Part shown: piece after piece, positions 10,958-22,337 of the stretch
Layout of the letters: each line of letters opens with the position of its first letter
Position numbering within the stretch: the first letter of the stretch is position 1
Assembly (NCBI GenBank): GCA_030512335.1
Contig: JAULSU010000006.1
Location: 806,001-870,000 of the forward strand
Length of the DNA: 64,000 bases
Source: Immersiella caudata
Taxonomy: Eukaryota > Ascomycota > Sordariomycetes > Sordariales > Lasiosphaeriaceae
Reading direction: 5' to 3'
Position numbers and translations under genes: made by a program
Notes under the pieces: generated by a model
What the model was told of the DNA's origin: nothing
The model's input: only the letters and a program-made list of their open reading frames with translations
Databases searched by the model: none

Positions 10958-12655
10958 GGGGGCGTCAGTCGTCCTGGTCGACGGTCAACGATATGCACAA
11001 GAGAGGGGGGAGGACGCACGACAGGACGAAGCAGAGGGATCAGGGGGGTTACGCACCCTCGGATCGGGTAGAGCAGATACCACAACATAGTCACAAGAGA
11101 GCTTAGTCCCCCATGCAACCCAGGTCGTCAGATGGTGGACACGAGCTCCTCCCGAGCATCGCTCGGCTAACACCGAGGTACACAGAGATTCTGGGCAGGG
11201 GCGCGCCGGCCGCGAACGGCGGAGCGGACTGGCAGTCGCCGAGGGGGAAGGGAGAGGGACGGGGTCAGAGGAGAGAAAGCCTAGGAGCGAACCACCGGCC
11301 TCAGGGGGAGAGGGGAGCGGGGTGTTATGAGATTCGCACCATCCTCGGTGGGAACGGGAAGCAAAGAAGTGAGGAACCAGCGAAGCTGTGCCTGGGTGGA
11401 GATGGCTGCCGGCAAGAATTGGCTGAGCTGTCGTTTGGCGCAGACCGCAGACAACAGCAGCAAGCTAGAGAGAGAGGCGTCTCCAGCGCCGAATGTGCGG
11501 CTGGGCAGCGTCAAGACGCAGCGAAGCTCATGCGGGTGCGGGCCCTAGTGGTTCGAATGAGAAGCCCGGCCGAACATCCAAGGGTTGGTGAGAGGTGTTG
11601 CGCGAGCGTTGCGAGGGTCGCGCCGATTGGATTGGCTTCAGCTCCGTGGGACAGGTGAGACAAGCGATCCAATCCGCCGGGGCCGGCTCAGGGGGAGATC
11701 GCACTCGGCAGGATGGGCGCACAAAAGTCTGTATAGCTACGCGATCGCGACAACAATGATGCCAGCAGCCGTGCAAAGAGAGGCAGATGCAATTGTAATT
11801 GACAAGGAATGGGAATCCACAAAATTCGATTGAGACTCGGGTGGGCGGGTACGGCGGGGAGTGGGATTCGGCATCCCAGCCGCTCCAACACGTAGGTCGT
11901 AGGGCAAATGGAGCGCCGGACAGGGACCCAAGCTAAAACCCCCGCTAGCGCACGGTGTTGGTTCTCTTTCCACAGACGGCAGGAGCCCCTCGCACTGACC
12001 ACACCAGCAGAGCGTTGCGGCTGCTCGAACTCAAGAACGTCGCAGATCAACGTGGCCCAAACCAGCTCGAGCAGCGCTGACGTAGCAACGAAAAAACATT
12101 GTCATGTCAATTGCATTACGGCTTCGGACGAGCTTGACAGGTCGTGCCTTGTGGCTTCCCGTGGGCCTGATAAAAATCAGCCATTGAAGCTGAATAAACG
12201 CCCCACCGCGAACCAAGATCTTGAGAACGGCCTTAGATCGCTCCACCGCCAAGAAAAAGAAAGCAAACTCGGAGACCTGAAGGGTGGTGTGGCACGGGGG
12301 TAGACGTTTGGACAAACTCGACGCAAGCGCATCGACGGTCCATGCTCTGAGGTGTTTCGACCTTGCGCAAGCCACGAATCCTGCATTCTGCGCCGAACAT
12401 CGTCCCGCCTTTGCCAAGTTCTTCATTTTGAAACGCGAACTCGTAGGCGGGCTCGTCGCTGATCCCTCAACAAGCGCGTCTGTACGTAGTCCTTAGTCGA
12501 AGTTTGTAGGCGAGGCTCAACCAGAGCATCGGGATGTTGAGGCTCAAGACACGCAACGATGCATGCTGATTGACAAGCTTGACAGCAGGTCCCTGAGTAA
12601 CTTGTGCTTGGCACTGGACTTACACAGTGCGACCTAGTGTAACCATACCTTCACG
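10958..12655. other. divergent intergenic region, SCAP and JMJD7-like promoters
   Basis: This 1.7-kb spacer lies between two divergent starts. Open frames of up to 181 codons exist, but they have no recognisable family and are compositionally like GC-rich non-coding DNA. It should hold both promoters. I cannot assign specific sites. Confidence 0.5.
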
Positions 12656-13890
12656 ATGGATGAAGTTGACGCCATCGCCGAGCTCATCATCAACTACAAT
12701 GAGCTCAACAGCTCAGTCGTAACCGAACTCGATGAAGAGCCAAGTCCTCTTGAGTTTATGCGGTTCGTCGCAAAGAACACACCTTTTGTTGTAAGAGGCG
12801 CTGCATCAGACTGGAAAGCCAGCCAGACCTGGTCCGCACAGTCCTTAAAGGAGCACCTCGCAGACGAGACCGTCAACGTTGCTGTCACTCCCGCCGGGTA
12901 CGCTTTCCTCACCCCACTTTGATCTCACAGTCCCATCTCATCTCAAACCCGTCCCCTGAGAACAGCAATGCAGACTCGCCAAGTCAGAACTCCGATGGCA
13001 CCCTCGTCTTCGCCAAACCCTGGGAAGAAGACCAACCCTTCCCCTCCTTCCTCGACTATGTAATCCAACAAGAAAAACAACCAAACATCCCCCCAGGTGA
13101 AGTCCGCTACGCCCAAACCCGTAAGCCTCTCCCTGCCCCTTCGTCGTCTCCCTCTCCTATCCCCCTCTCTCCTCCCCCCAACTAACTCCCACCCCTCCCC
13201 CTTTTAGAAAACGACAACCTTCGCCACGAATACTCCTCCCTCTTCGCCCACGTCCCCCCCACCATCCCCTTCGCCCGCATCGCCCTCCAATCCCCACCCG
13301 ACGCCATAAATCTCTGGATAGGCAACTCCCTCTCTACCACGGCGCTCCATAAAGACAACTACGAGAACATCTACGTGCAGATCCTCGGACGGAAGCACTT
13401 CGTGCTTCTCCCGCCTCATTGCCAGCCAGCTGTGAATGAGAGGATGCTAAAGCCGGTGAGATATGTCAGGGCTGAGGAGGGGTCGGAGTTGAGGATGGGT
13501 GGGGAGGAGGATGGCGGGGACGTTCCGTTTGCGATTTGGGATCCTGATCGGCCTGGAGAGAACAGGACGCAATATTCGGGGATGGTAGAGCCAGCCAGGG
13601 TGACGTTGGAGAGGGGGGATATGTTGTATCTGCCTGCGATGTGGTGAGTTATGATGGGAAGGGGCGAGATAGAAAGGGCAAGCTAACTGGTGGTAGGTAT
13701 CACAAGGTGTCGCAGTCTTGCTCAGAGGAGGGGATTTGTGTGGCGGTGAATTACTGGTATGTTGATGTCCTCTTTTCAGATGTTCTGCTTTGCTGACAGG
13801 TGGCCAAGGTATGATATGGACTTTAGCGGCCCGCTTTACCCGCTCACCAACTTTGTACGATCAGTCAACGCCAGTAGAAACAAAGACTAG
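12656..13890 (+). CDS. JmjC-domain lysyl hydroxylase, JMJD7 type
   Basis: Five exons: 12656-12897, 12966-13120, 13208-13643, 13697-13756 and 13809-13890. All junctions keep frame and give 324 aa, close to human JMJD7. JMJD7 is an Fe(II)/2-oxoglutarate enzyme that hydroxylates a lysine in DRG translation-factor GTPases. Family marks in order are PLEFMRFVAKNTPFVVRGA (about 32-50), VAVTPAGNADS across the first junction (about 75-86), FLDYVIQQ, and ALHKDNYENIYVQILGRKHF. The last carries metal ligands His180 and Asp182, with LLPP after it. The third ligand, His280, is in WYHKVSQS, followed by CVAVNYWYDMDF across the last junction. All three iron ligands are present, so activity is likely. The gene is convergent with SPB1, with stops 155 nt apart. 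The 12-kb ATG is the only start consistent with the family N-terminus. Confidence 0.88.
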
Positions 13891-14045
13891 GAACACAGTA
13901 CGGGCTTTGGCCAACAGTGACGGAATTGTGCTAATGAAGAACACGAAGCCTGTATTCCGGTGTAGTAATGCTCCTAACATCCCGCGACACCAAACACTGT
14001 CAACATGCGTCAAATTTTTATTTACAGGCGATTCCAAACACCCAT

Positions 14046-16715
14046 CTACCTCTTCTTCTTTGATATCCTCTTCATCGCCCTCATCTCCTTCTTCATACGC
14101 GGGTCCACCATCTTGTACCTGCCCTTCACACCCTTGGGTCTGCCCGAGATACCGCGGTTTGAACCAGCAGCCTTGACTACCTTGATTGGTGCTCGCTTCT
14201 GCTTCCGTCCAGCCGCAGCAATGAGCTTGGAAATGCTGGTAGCCTTGTCCTTCTCTGACATGCCCTCATCCCCAGCAACAATATCTGCCTTCTTTTTGAG
14301 CTTCTCCAGCTTCTGTGCCTGCTTGAACTTCTTCCTCGCACGCGCCTCGGCCACCTTCTTGATGGGTCTGGCGTTGTAGGCACGCAGCTTCTCCTTGATG
14401 GCCACTGCCGCGGCCTTGGTGATCGGCCGGTGAGGCTTGTCGTGCTTGCCCTCATCCTCAAGGAACCACTCTGGCAGACCGTCTCGATCCCTGAATGCGT
14501 GCTTGGTGAAGCCATCATCGACAACGTCGTATGAAGTCTTTTCACCCGAGGCCAACTGTTGAGCGAGGGTCATGGCTTCGGCTGTGATGATGTCGATATC
14601 TGTGTGGTTGTTAGTTTTACATCGTTGGCCCATCAGCGAGAGGTTTTAAACTTACTCGGCCTGCCGTCCTTTGTCCGCTTCTCGGCTTCCTCCCAGTCAT
14701 CATCCTCATTCTTCCTGACCACCTCAAACCCGCCATCCTCCTCTTCGGTCTCCTTTGGCGTAGCCTTGGCCTTGGACTTTGTTGATTTGGACTTGGTATC
14801 TGACTTGGTTTCTTTGGGCTTAGGCACGGGCTCAGCCTCGGCCATCTCTTCGTCCTCATTTTCTTCTTCCGAAAAGTCAAGAAGCCCATCGATCTCCTGG
14901 AAAATCCCCTGCTTGAAGAAATTTGAGGCTCGTTTCGAGAGGCCGTTAGTTTCCGAAGGTGCATCGTCCAGGTCTTGCAAAAGCCGTTTTCCTGCGCTCT
15001 TGCTTTCCTCTGGTTCGCTGTCGTCCTCGTCGCTGCTCTCCTCAAAACCTTCAAGCTCTTCGTCATCGTCATCTCCCTTTTCGTCGGCCGATACACCTTC
15101 CCACTCTTCATCTTCGTGCTCTTGCCTGGCTTTCTTCGCTCGGTATTTAGCGTCGGCCTCCATTTTGCGCTCGCGGTACTGCTCGTACAGCGCGTCGAGC
15201 TCCGTTTCCAGACGATCGCCATCCTCGTCGCTGTCGTCGTCCGTCTCGCCAGACGAACCAAGGCCCGAATCATGATCTTTTTTGGGAGTGTCCTTCACGA
15301 CAATCATCTTGCCCTTGGCTATCCTCGACAATGCGGGTGTCTGGTCGATGCCCTTGAGTCTGAACATGGCACCCTCGCCTCTTGGCCCTTCCTGGTCCAT
15401 GCCGATATCCATGGGCGCAGTCATGTTCATCTGCATGCGGACAATCTCCTTCTGCTTTTTCTCGTTCTCCCGTCTTCGTTCCCGCTTCTTCTTAGAGCTC
15501 TCCTTCTCCTTCATTTTCTGCAGGTCTTCTTGGATCTGTAGCTCCTCATCCATGGGCTCGACCTCGGCCACCTCCTCAGCTGCCTCTTGGGTCGTTTTCT
15601 TCGTAGGGAAACCAAATATCTCTCGGACCTTGAGGCGCCATTTCAACAGGAGCTTGAACTCCTTCCTTCCCAGGACTTTCAAGTCTGCACAGCAGTTCCG
15701 AATTTCTGGTGTCGTTTCGGGGAGCTTATCGAGCGCCGCCAGGGCCACATCACCGTTCTTAGGCTGATCGAATCCAAGCTTGTTGCACTGTCCAAGAATA
15801 GCAATTGGATCAGTTGTCTGAATAAACTCGCTAGCTGGGATTTCCTTGAACTGGATGTCTGCACAAACAGTCAATGAGTAATATACTTCGATGCGGAATA
15901 GCAAGACATACAATCTCCCTCTTCATAACCATCTCTCTTGCGCTTCTTGATTTCTGGGTTGTAAACCTTCGCTTCGTTATTGGGGGTAGGATCTGCCAAG
16001 TCCTCGAAGACGGAACGGGGATCGAGCAGTTTGGGATCGATACGTTTTGGGGCCTTGAATCCGCGGCACACAACGAAGATTTCGGCGGAGACATTTCGGG
16101 ATGACGGCGGCTTCGTGGCCTCGACCTTGGCAAAGAGCTGGTTGAACACCCACAGCAGGGGGTTGTAATCTTTCGATCTGAAGACCTTGGTCACGAATGT
16201 TCCTCCCTCAACCAAGAACTCAGTGGCCAACTTCAGCGAGTGAAGCACGAGCTCCGCTTGGTTGAACGAATCCTGCACCCAAGCAGTACCGACGTTGGGC
16301 GCACCGTCGTGCAAGACTGTGTCGGCTTTCCAGGTCTTCAGGTGGCCTCTGATGGTTGCGCGGCACTTCTCGGTGGTAATATCGCTCTGGAAGGTAATAA
16401 CCTTGGGGATGGGTTTGATTGGGGACAGGTCGACACCGATGATAATGCTATTCGCTGGCATCGTCTCAGCTGCTACTTGACACCACGACTGGAGATTGTT
16501 AGCTGAAGCCCCTGCAGAGACACATTTAAGGAATAGGGGCAGCGTACACCGGGCGCAGCGCAAAGGTCGAGCACGACCTTGCTCTTCTCGAGGAAGCCAT
16601 ACTTCTTGTTCAGCTGGATAAGCTTAAACGCAGCTCTGGCGCGGTACCCCTTCTCCTTGGCGAGCTTATACCACTTGTCAAGACGACCCTTTCCATGCTT
16701 CTTCTGGATGGCCAT
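14046..16715 (-). CDS. SPB1: Spb1, AdoMet-dependent 27S pre-rRNA methyltransferase
   Basis: Four exons: 16715-16548, 16488-15912, 15858-14656 and 14599-14046, with introns of 59, 53 and 56 nt. The product is 833 aa (yeast Spb1 is 841). Spb1 2'-O-methylates a 25S rRNA A-loop guanosine and is needed for 60S assembly in the nucleolus. The N-terminal 200 residues form an FtsJ/RrmJ domain: KGRLDKWYKLAKEKGYRARA, AFKLIQLN, the AdoMet loop LDLCAAPGSWCQVA spanning the first intron, HDGAPNVGTAW, and GGTFVTKVFRSKDY. These supply the K-D-K-E tetrad, with Glu in SAEIFVVCRGF. The middle is acidic and coiled. The C-terminal Spb1_C domain has DIDIITAEAMTLAQQL, DGLPEWFLEDE and RPITKAAAVAIKEKL, and ends in a basic tail. 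It may share the 1.07-kb upstream region with CDT2. Confidence 0.95.
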
Positions 16716-17788
16716 TGTGACGGTTGCGCATCAATCGTCGCGCTGCGTCGGTGTGGGATTTCGGGGCTCTCCAGCGGAATTGAGGTTGGTGTTGCGGTCA
16801 CGAATTTTTTTTGGCAGCTTGCTGCTCCGATAAGCGATAAGCTGAACTTTTGAGTGGGGTTAGTGGTTCCCAAGCCAGTGGAGATTACCCATTTTTGCTG
16901 TGCATTCACGCCGCCCAGATGGGGAAAGCAGACAATCCTTTTGAGTTGTTGGACAAAACTTGAAAGCAAGGCCCTCAAAATACCAGCGAGGCAAGCCGAT
17001 GCAATCGAACCCCTCAGAATGTAGCCGGGTTTGTCATGTCATTTGTAGCCCATGCGGCGTTCCGAAGGGATGCCTAACACAATGTCTCCAGGGCTCGACA
17101 TAGCTACTCCACGAAAGCAAACCTCAATTAAGGCAGATATTGTATCCGTATCGCAGTCTAGCCTAAGAATGAAAGTGAGGCTTCTTGGACATCCATTTAC
17201 TGTCAGTCCTTTACTTTTCGAAGCGAGGGAGCATTTCAATCTTGGATGGCGTGCTGCACGGAGACCAGGACCCCTTGTCTCCAATGCTCGCCAGTGGGGC
17301 GCGTTTGGTCGTCGCTGGGTGGTTGGCAAGACACCCGCGCCCGGTAAGACGTGTCGGTCCAATCACAGCGTCCAATCGCGCTGAAATGGGCGCTGCGGGC
17401 CCCGCTTCGGCCCCATGAACCACTTAAACCCGTGCTCTCAGGCGCGTCATTGCACCCCGATCGCGTCTTGAAGCAGATGGATTGCGGGTCCACGGGCGCC
17501 AGGGCTACTAGGGCCTTCCTGCCTCCAGTTCTCCGCGCTGCCAGCTCCCACGAGCCTCCCAGCAACAGACGACAAGATTCTCTCGAGTGCGGAGTGCTGC
17601 AGACTGCCACGCCTGTTCGTTGTTTACTCTGACGCAAGAGAGGATCGCAGTCAAGTGTTGATCGGAATCCTCGCCCTGGTGGACGAGTGCGATTTACGGT
17701 CGACTCACCTGCCGAACACTAATTCTGCCACCGCTGGCCTCTTTTCTACTGTACCAAGCCACTCGACCCTCCACCTCTGCCATTGACG
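16716..17788. other. divergent intergenic region between SPB1 and CDT2
   Basis: This 1.07-kb spacer separates two divergent start codons and contains no plausible gene. It should carry both promoters. Two CCAAT boxes near its middle are listed separately. Confidence 0.55.
17359..17376 (+). promoter_or_regulatory. paired CCAAT boxes
   Basis: CCAAT occurs at 17359-17363 and again at 17372-17376, 13 bases apart on the same strand, between the SPB1 and CDT2 starts. CCAAT is bound by the HAP/CBF complex in fungi. That these copies are functional is inference. Confidence 0.35.
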
Positions 17789-20112
17789 ATGACGGACAAG
17801 CTACCATCTGGAACTAAGAGTTCTGCGATGCTCAGCAACAACCTGCTCTCGTCGCCGCCGAGGGCTCCGCCCAGCCGGGGCAAAGAGCGCAGGAACCCGT
17901 CAATTACGCCTAGGAAGTTTCAAAGGTTCTTCACCCCGCGATCGAGAGTCTCTTCGCAGCCCAGCGCCGCCCGCCGGGCCCTCCGCGACCTTGCCGGTCC
18001 GGCCCTTAACCGGTGCCAGACGCCATCTAGTCCGTTGAAGCCCATATCGGAGGAGAACGCCATCAACGACCACCCAGTCAGCTACCGGGGAGCGAAGCGG
18101 AGGAAAGTACAGCACACCCCAGACCGCCCACAATGCCAGCTTCCATCCCCGTTGGCCTCTTCCCCCGCATTCCTCCAGACCCCAGACGTGAGACCGGGCC
18201 TCCGAAGCCCGATTCGGGATCTCCGCAGCCTTCAAGCGCAGGAGGCTACATTATTTGACGAATCGGCGTCCGAAGATGAAGACGACAGACTGGAGCTGCC
18301 AGGCGAGGAAAAGGAAGTCAAGATACCTGTGCCGCTAGACCGGCGCGGGTTTGGAGGCCAGATCCTCCAGCGGATGATAGGCCGCAGGTCTGGTCGAGGG
18401 GACCGGGCTCCAGTTCGTCCTGTAGCCGGTAGGTTCCAAGTATGAGCTATCGTAGGACGATTCTTGCTAACAGGCTTCGCAGACTGGAGGACAGAAACAG
18501 CAGACTTCTATAGTAAACCCGAGGACGTGCACTTGTGTTCGAGCCACGAGGGTTCTCCCCGTTGTATACCATTCTGTGTTACTAGCTGTAACAGTAAGAA
18601 CCTTAAGCTACTACGACATATAATGTTTACTGACACGTCGCAGAAAATAGCCTGGTTGCTGTCGGTGACGAGGAAGGCTATGTTCGTCTGTTGGACTCCG
18701 GCAAGGAGTTCTCCAAGATTCATTTGGCGTTCCCTGTTCACGGTAATGCCGTCATTGACCTTGAGTTCTCTGAGGATGACTATCTTCTGGCCACTGCCTC
18801 TGGTGACCAGAGTGGTCGAGTGATAGATATGATGACCCAAACGCCCGTCTCCATTCTGGGCCATCACACAGCTTCCCTGAAGCAAGTGCGTTTCCAGCCA
18901 GGCCGCGGCTCGAGCTGCGTCCTCGCCACATCCGGCCGTGACGGCAGCGTGCAGATCTGGGACCTGCGGTGTCGCGGCGGTCCTGTACAAGAAGTGATTA
19001 TCCAATCTGAGGCCGGTCTTCACCACCGCATATCGAAGCCTGTGAGTCCGGGATGCGTCGTCAACAGCATCTACGACGCTCATGCGCATCCAGTAAAGCC
19101 CGCAACAAAGAGCCTGGCCGCTGGACTGGGCTCATCTGCGGCGTCCGGAGATGTCGCACGCATGGGCGAGGTACCCGGCCGCATCGGGGAAGTGTCCGTC
19201 ACAGCTCTGCAGTTCCTTCCCGCCGGTCGTGAGCATCTCCTCCTGACCGCATGCGAGGCGGACGCTAGCGTCAAGCTCTGGGATATCCGCGCCGTCCACA
19301 CCAGCCGTCACCACAAATCCAGCACACCCATTTCCTTCACCGCCGCCCCTACCAGCCACGCCTCCTGGCGCCCTTTCGGCATCTCTGCCATGACCCTCGG
19401 TGGTGACGGCTCCCGCCTCTACACCCTCTGCAAAGACAACACTGTCTACGCCTACAGTACCGCCCATCTCGTCATGGGCCATGCCCCCGAGCTCGCCCTT
19501 ACCCGCCCTGGCGAGGAACCCCCTCGTCGCCGACATCATCACGGCACCGCCAACCAAGGCCTCGGCCCCATCTACGGCTTCCGCCATCCCATGTTCCACG
19601 CCACAAGCTTCTACGTCAAGGCAAAGATCCGCCCGGCTGCTGAAGGCCGCGAGGAACTCCTCGCCGTCGGCAGCAGCGACGGTTGTGCCGTGCTCTTCCC
19701 CACTCATGAGCGCTTTGTTCGCGACGCATGGCAACATCCCAACGAATCCTACCTGGTGGGCGAAGCCACCGCCGGCCTTCCCGCTGCAGGACGACGCGAT
19801 GCCCCGGCCCGTCCGGCGTTGACGCGCACAAACAGCGGAACGAACTTGTTCGCGAGACAAGCGGATACGACGCCTATCATCCAGAGAGGCACCCCGCTGG
19901 TGAGGGGACACGATAAAGAAGTTGGCGCTCTGACATGGACGAATGAGGGCCGGTTGATCACCGTGGGAGATGATTTCCTCGTACGCCGCTGGAGCGAGGG
20001 AAGAGAAGGGGCCGCGGATCTCAGAACCGGGGGTGAAACCGAGGGCAGAAGATGGGGCTGTGGCTGGGCCGACGTCGGCGACTCTTGGGACGGTGACATG
20101 GACGATTGGTGA
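17789..20112 (+). CDS. cdt2: Cdt2-like WD40 substrate receptor of the CRL4 ubiquitin ligase
   Basis: Three exons: 17789-18428, 18483-18593 and 18644-20112. Introns of 54 and 50 nt keep frame and the product is 739 aa. Cdt2 (DTL) docks on DDB1-Cul4 and targets replication regulators such as Cdt1 for destruction in S phase. A basic, disordered N-terminus of about 180 residues has TPRKFQRFFTPRS and many SP/TP sites. The WD40 part begins near DWRTETADFY and includes LVAVGDEEGYVRLLD, IDLEFSEDDYLLATASGDQ and VRFQPGRGSSCVLATSGRDG. Two DDB1-docking WDxR boxes are visible, in VQIWDLR and VKLWDIR. A Pro/His-rich loop and a Ser/Thr linker precede the last blade (GALTWTNEGRLITVGDDFLV). The start at 17789 is the first in-frame ATG. 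Cdt2 rather than another DWD protein is inferred from overall layout. Confidence 0.85.
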
Positions 20113-20969
20113 AAAACAAAACCAAAGCCGCGGAACGACCTATCTGTTAAGCGCCAGGAGAGCGCATATTTTCTTTGTCATTTTGATTTCATTTGGCCGG
20201 CGTTCGTTGACGATTCTTACATGGCGTTCGGTTGGTCGGGTTGTAAAATGGGCTTCGGTTGGCTGGCTTTGGTGTGATAACATTCCTACCGCTTGCCGGT
20301 TTCGTCGTCGGGTTGAGTTGAGTTGAGCCATTAGGTACACTGCATACAGAATTCATTGTTGGAGTAAGGCGCGTTAGCATAGCATACATCGGTAGCCTGC
20401 TTAGTTGCATGCATTTTCGGGGAGGGAAGTAAGGGTTTGTCTGAGGACGAGGCTCCAGGGGACTAGATCAGGTAGCTTAGGTTAATTTAGGTAGTTGACT
20501 GTCGGAAATATAATACAGTACGACATGTTCGGGTTCCGCTTGTTGTGAGGTGCAGGTGTTGTTGATGCTTCAGGTGAGGTAGGTTGCGTGCAAGAATGGG
20601 AAGTCCACATCCGTAGATGGACAAACGAAGATTAAGGTGTGGCGTTGAGGGGACCGACTTGCACCAAACCTTCAAGATATTGACTGGGAAAGTAAAAGTG
20701 GACACTACCCCTGAGCTACCAGCTTCGATGATTGTACATCATCAACGACATCATCAACTCCAACTGAGACACATACCCAACATACAATCGCGATCCAAGC
20801 GCAACATCAAAGATAAAGGGTATCATTCACTTCATATTCCTGGTAAACTAATTATACTCAAAACTGTACCAGACCCATCCATGCCAAACGCCAAAATTTG
20901 TCCGCTCAAGCCAAAGAGTCCTACCCTGCTCTGCTCGTACCAGCCAGTCAACCTTTCGATGCAAGTTAC
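20113..20969. other. convergent spacer, no gene seen
   Basis: The spacer lies between the stops of CDT2 and the heme oxygenase-like gene. It is AT-richer, with TTAGGTAG-like words, and looks like two 3' untranslated regions. Confidence 0.5.
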
Positions 20970-22337
20970 CTACCACCCAACTTTACCCAGACCCCAGACA
21001 ATGCCAACCAAGCCCAACAAAATCGCCGTGCTCAACACCGGCGAGACGTTCTGAATCTTCGACCTGACATCCTCAAACCCACCCCCATCCTTCAATGCCT
21101 CCGTCGCTGGCTCCTCTTCGAACCGCACAGCCTTCAAACCCGGTGAAGGCGAGGGCTTTACCTCTGCCGCTTCGCTTGACGGCTCCCTCTCCACCAACAC
21201 GACCGAGGGACTCAACACCGACGAACTCATATCCACCCCATTCGCCTCAGCGGTAGCACCCACCCCCGATTTCTCCCTCTTCAAATCCAACACCTCATCT
21301 CCTTTCTTCTCCTTTCCACCAGAGAACGGCTTCAACCCTCTCTCCCTGGCCACGGCCAAGCTATCCCTCACCCTCCCGCCCAAAAATCTCGGCACCAACG
21401 CAGCAACCCACCCCTCATCTACACTCTCCTTCTTCTCCCCCTCACCAGCGCACACCCCATCCAGTTGCCCAACCAACAACATCATGTTGTCAAAGATGCA
21501 AACCGCCTCCTGAACGACATCGTTAATCTCATCCCCAGAAAGCTGCGCCTCCGCTTCACCAAGCCTCTTCTTAAACTCGGCCTTCAAATCCTCCCCATCC
21601 TCCGCCGTCGCAAACCGGAAAAACGAAAGCGGCAGACCCTCCCCATCAAACACGGGATTCTCACACGCGTGACCGGAGGGCTGCAACGGACCCGCCTTGC
21701 GATCCCAAAAGGAGTGTCCTGGTTCTTCGAGCGAGGCGCGGATCATGCGTCCGCCGGAGAAGAGGGCCATGTAGAGCACCCAGGCGTAGGCGAGCAGAAC
21801 ATGAGGATTCTTGGACACGGAGCGCTTGGTGTGGGCGAGGAAGGCGGAGAGGCGGCCGGTTTGGGCGACGAGGCGGATTTGGGCGGAGACTTCGGAGGCG
21901 GTCCAGCCGGTGATGGATTGGATGTCGCTGTGGAGGGCGGGGGAGCGGGTGAGGGAGGGGAGGAGGACGTGGGAGAGGACGGAGCGGATGTGGAAGGGGC
22001 AGGGTGAGTTAGGGGGTTTAGTGGCGGTGGATTCGGTTGGGGGCGCTCCGGATGGGAAGAGAGAGAGGGCGGTTGGGTCGAGGAGGGGGGCGTGGGTGGG
22101 AGTGCCTTCGGCGAGGACGATGTTTCGCCAGAGTGATTCGAAGACGAGGTAGACCGGCACGATATGGAGGAGACCCGAGGCGTATAGGGATGGGTTGTGG
22201 GCATGTGGTGGAAGGGCCAGTGGCAGGCGCAGGATGAGGTTCTTGTTAAGGCGGGCGTGGACCGATCTAGTTGCCGCGTTGATTTTGTCACCGAGACGAG
22301 ACCGTTCGGCGGCGGTTGGGGTGGCGTTTCCGCCCAT
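20970..22337 (-). CDS. heme oxygenase-like, tail-anchored protein
   Basis: This is one exon of 455 aa. Heme oxygenase opens heme to biliverdin, iron and CO, and eukaryotic forms sit on the ER by a C-terminal anchor. The proximal heme ligand region reads INAATRSVHARLNK, with His27 where human HO-1 has His25. The distal-helix glycine motif (GDLSGGQ in HO-1) appears as MALFSGGRMIRASL at about residues 193-206. Between them are aromatic helices typical of the fold (YASGLLHIVPVYLVFESLW). A segment of about 150 residues, charged and Ser/Pro-rich, follows the fold. A single hydrophobic anchor (VLSTAILLGLVGIVWGLG) lies five residues from the C-terminus. The distal motif is degenerate, so catalysis is likely but not certain. 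It could instead be a heme-binding regulator. Confidence 0.82.
   Translation of the reverse strand: MGGNATPTAAERSRLGDKINAATRSVHARLNKNLILRLPLALPPHAHNPSLYASGLLHIVPVYLVFESLWRNIVLAEGTPTHAPLLDPTALSLFPSGAPPTESTATKPPNSPCPFHIRSVLSHVLLPSLTRSPALHSDIQSITGWTASEVSAQIRLVAQTGRLSAFLAHTKRSVSKNPHVLLAYAWVLYMALFSGGRMIRASLEEPGHSFWDRKAGPLQPSGHACENPVFDGEGLPLSFFRFATAEDGEDLKAEFKKRLGEAEAQLSGDEINDVVQEAVCIFDNMMLLVGQLDGVCAGEGEKKESVDEGWVAALVPRFLGGRVRDSLAVARERGLKPFSGGKEKKGDEVLDLKREKSGVGATAEANGVDMSSSVLSPSVVLVEREPSSEAAEVKPSPSPGLKAVRFEEEPATEALKDGGGFEDVRSKIQNVSPVLSTAILLGLVGIVWGLGKVGW

Noticed and set aside
11113..11658. A 181-codon plus-strand frame upstream of SCAP
   Set aside because: Gly/Arg/Glu-rich composition typical of GC-rich non-coding DNA. 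It lies in a divergent promoter region.
19132..19911. A 259-codon minus-strand frame
   Set aside because: Antisense shadow of the Cdt2 WD40 region.
7529..22337. An oxygen-related gene cluster (SCAP, JmjC hydroxylase, heme oxygenase)
   Set aside because: The three are interleaved with Spb1 and Cdt2 in mixed orientation and are ordinary dispersed genes. Proximity alone does not make a system.
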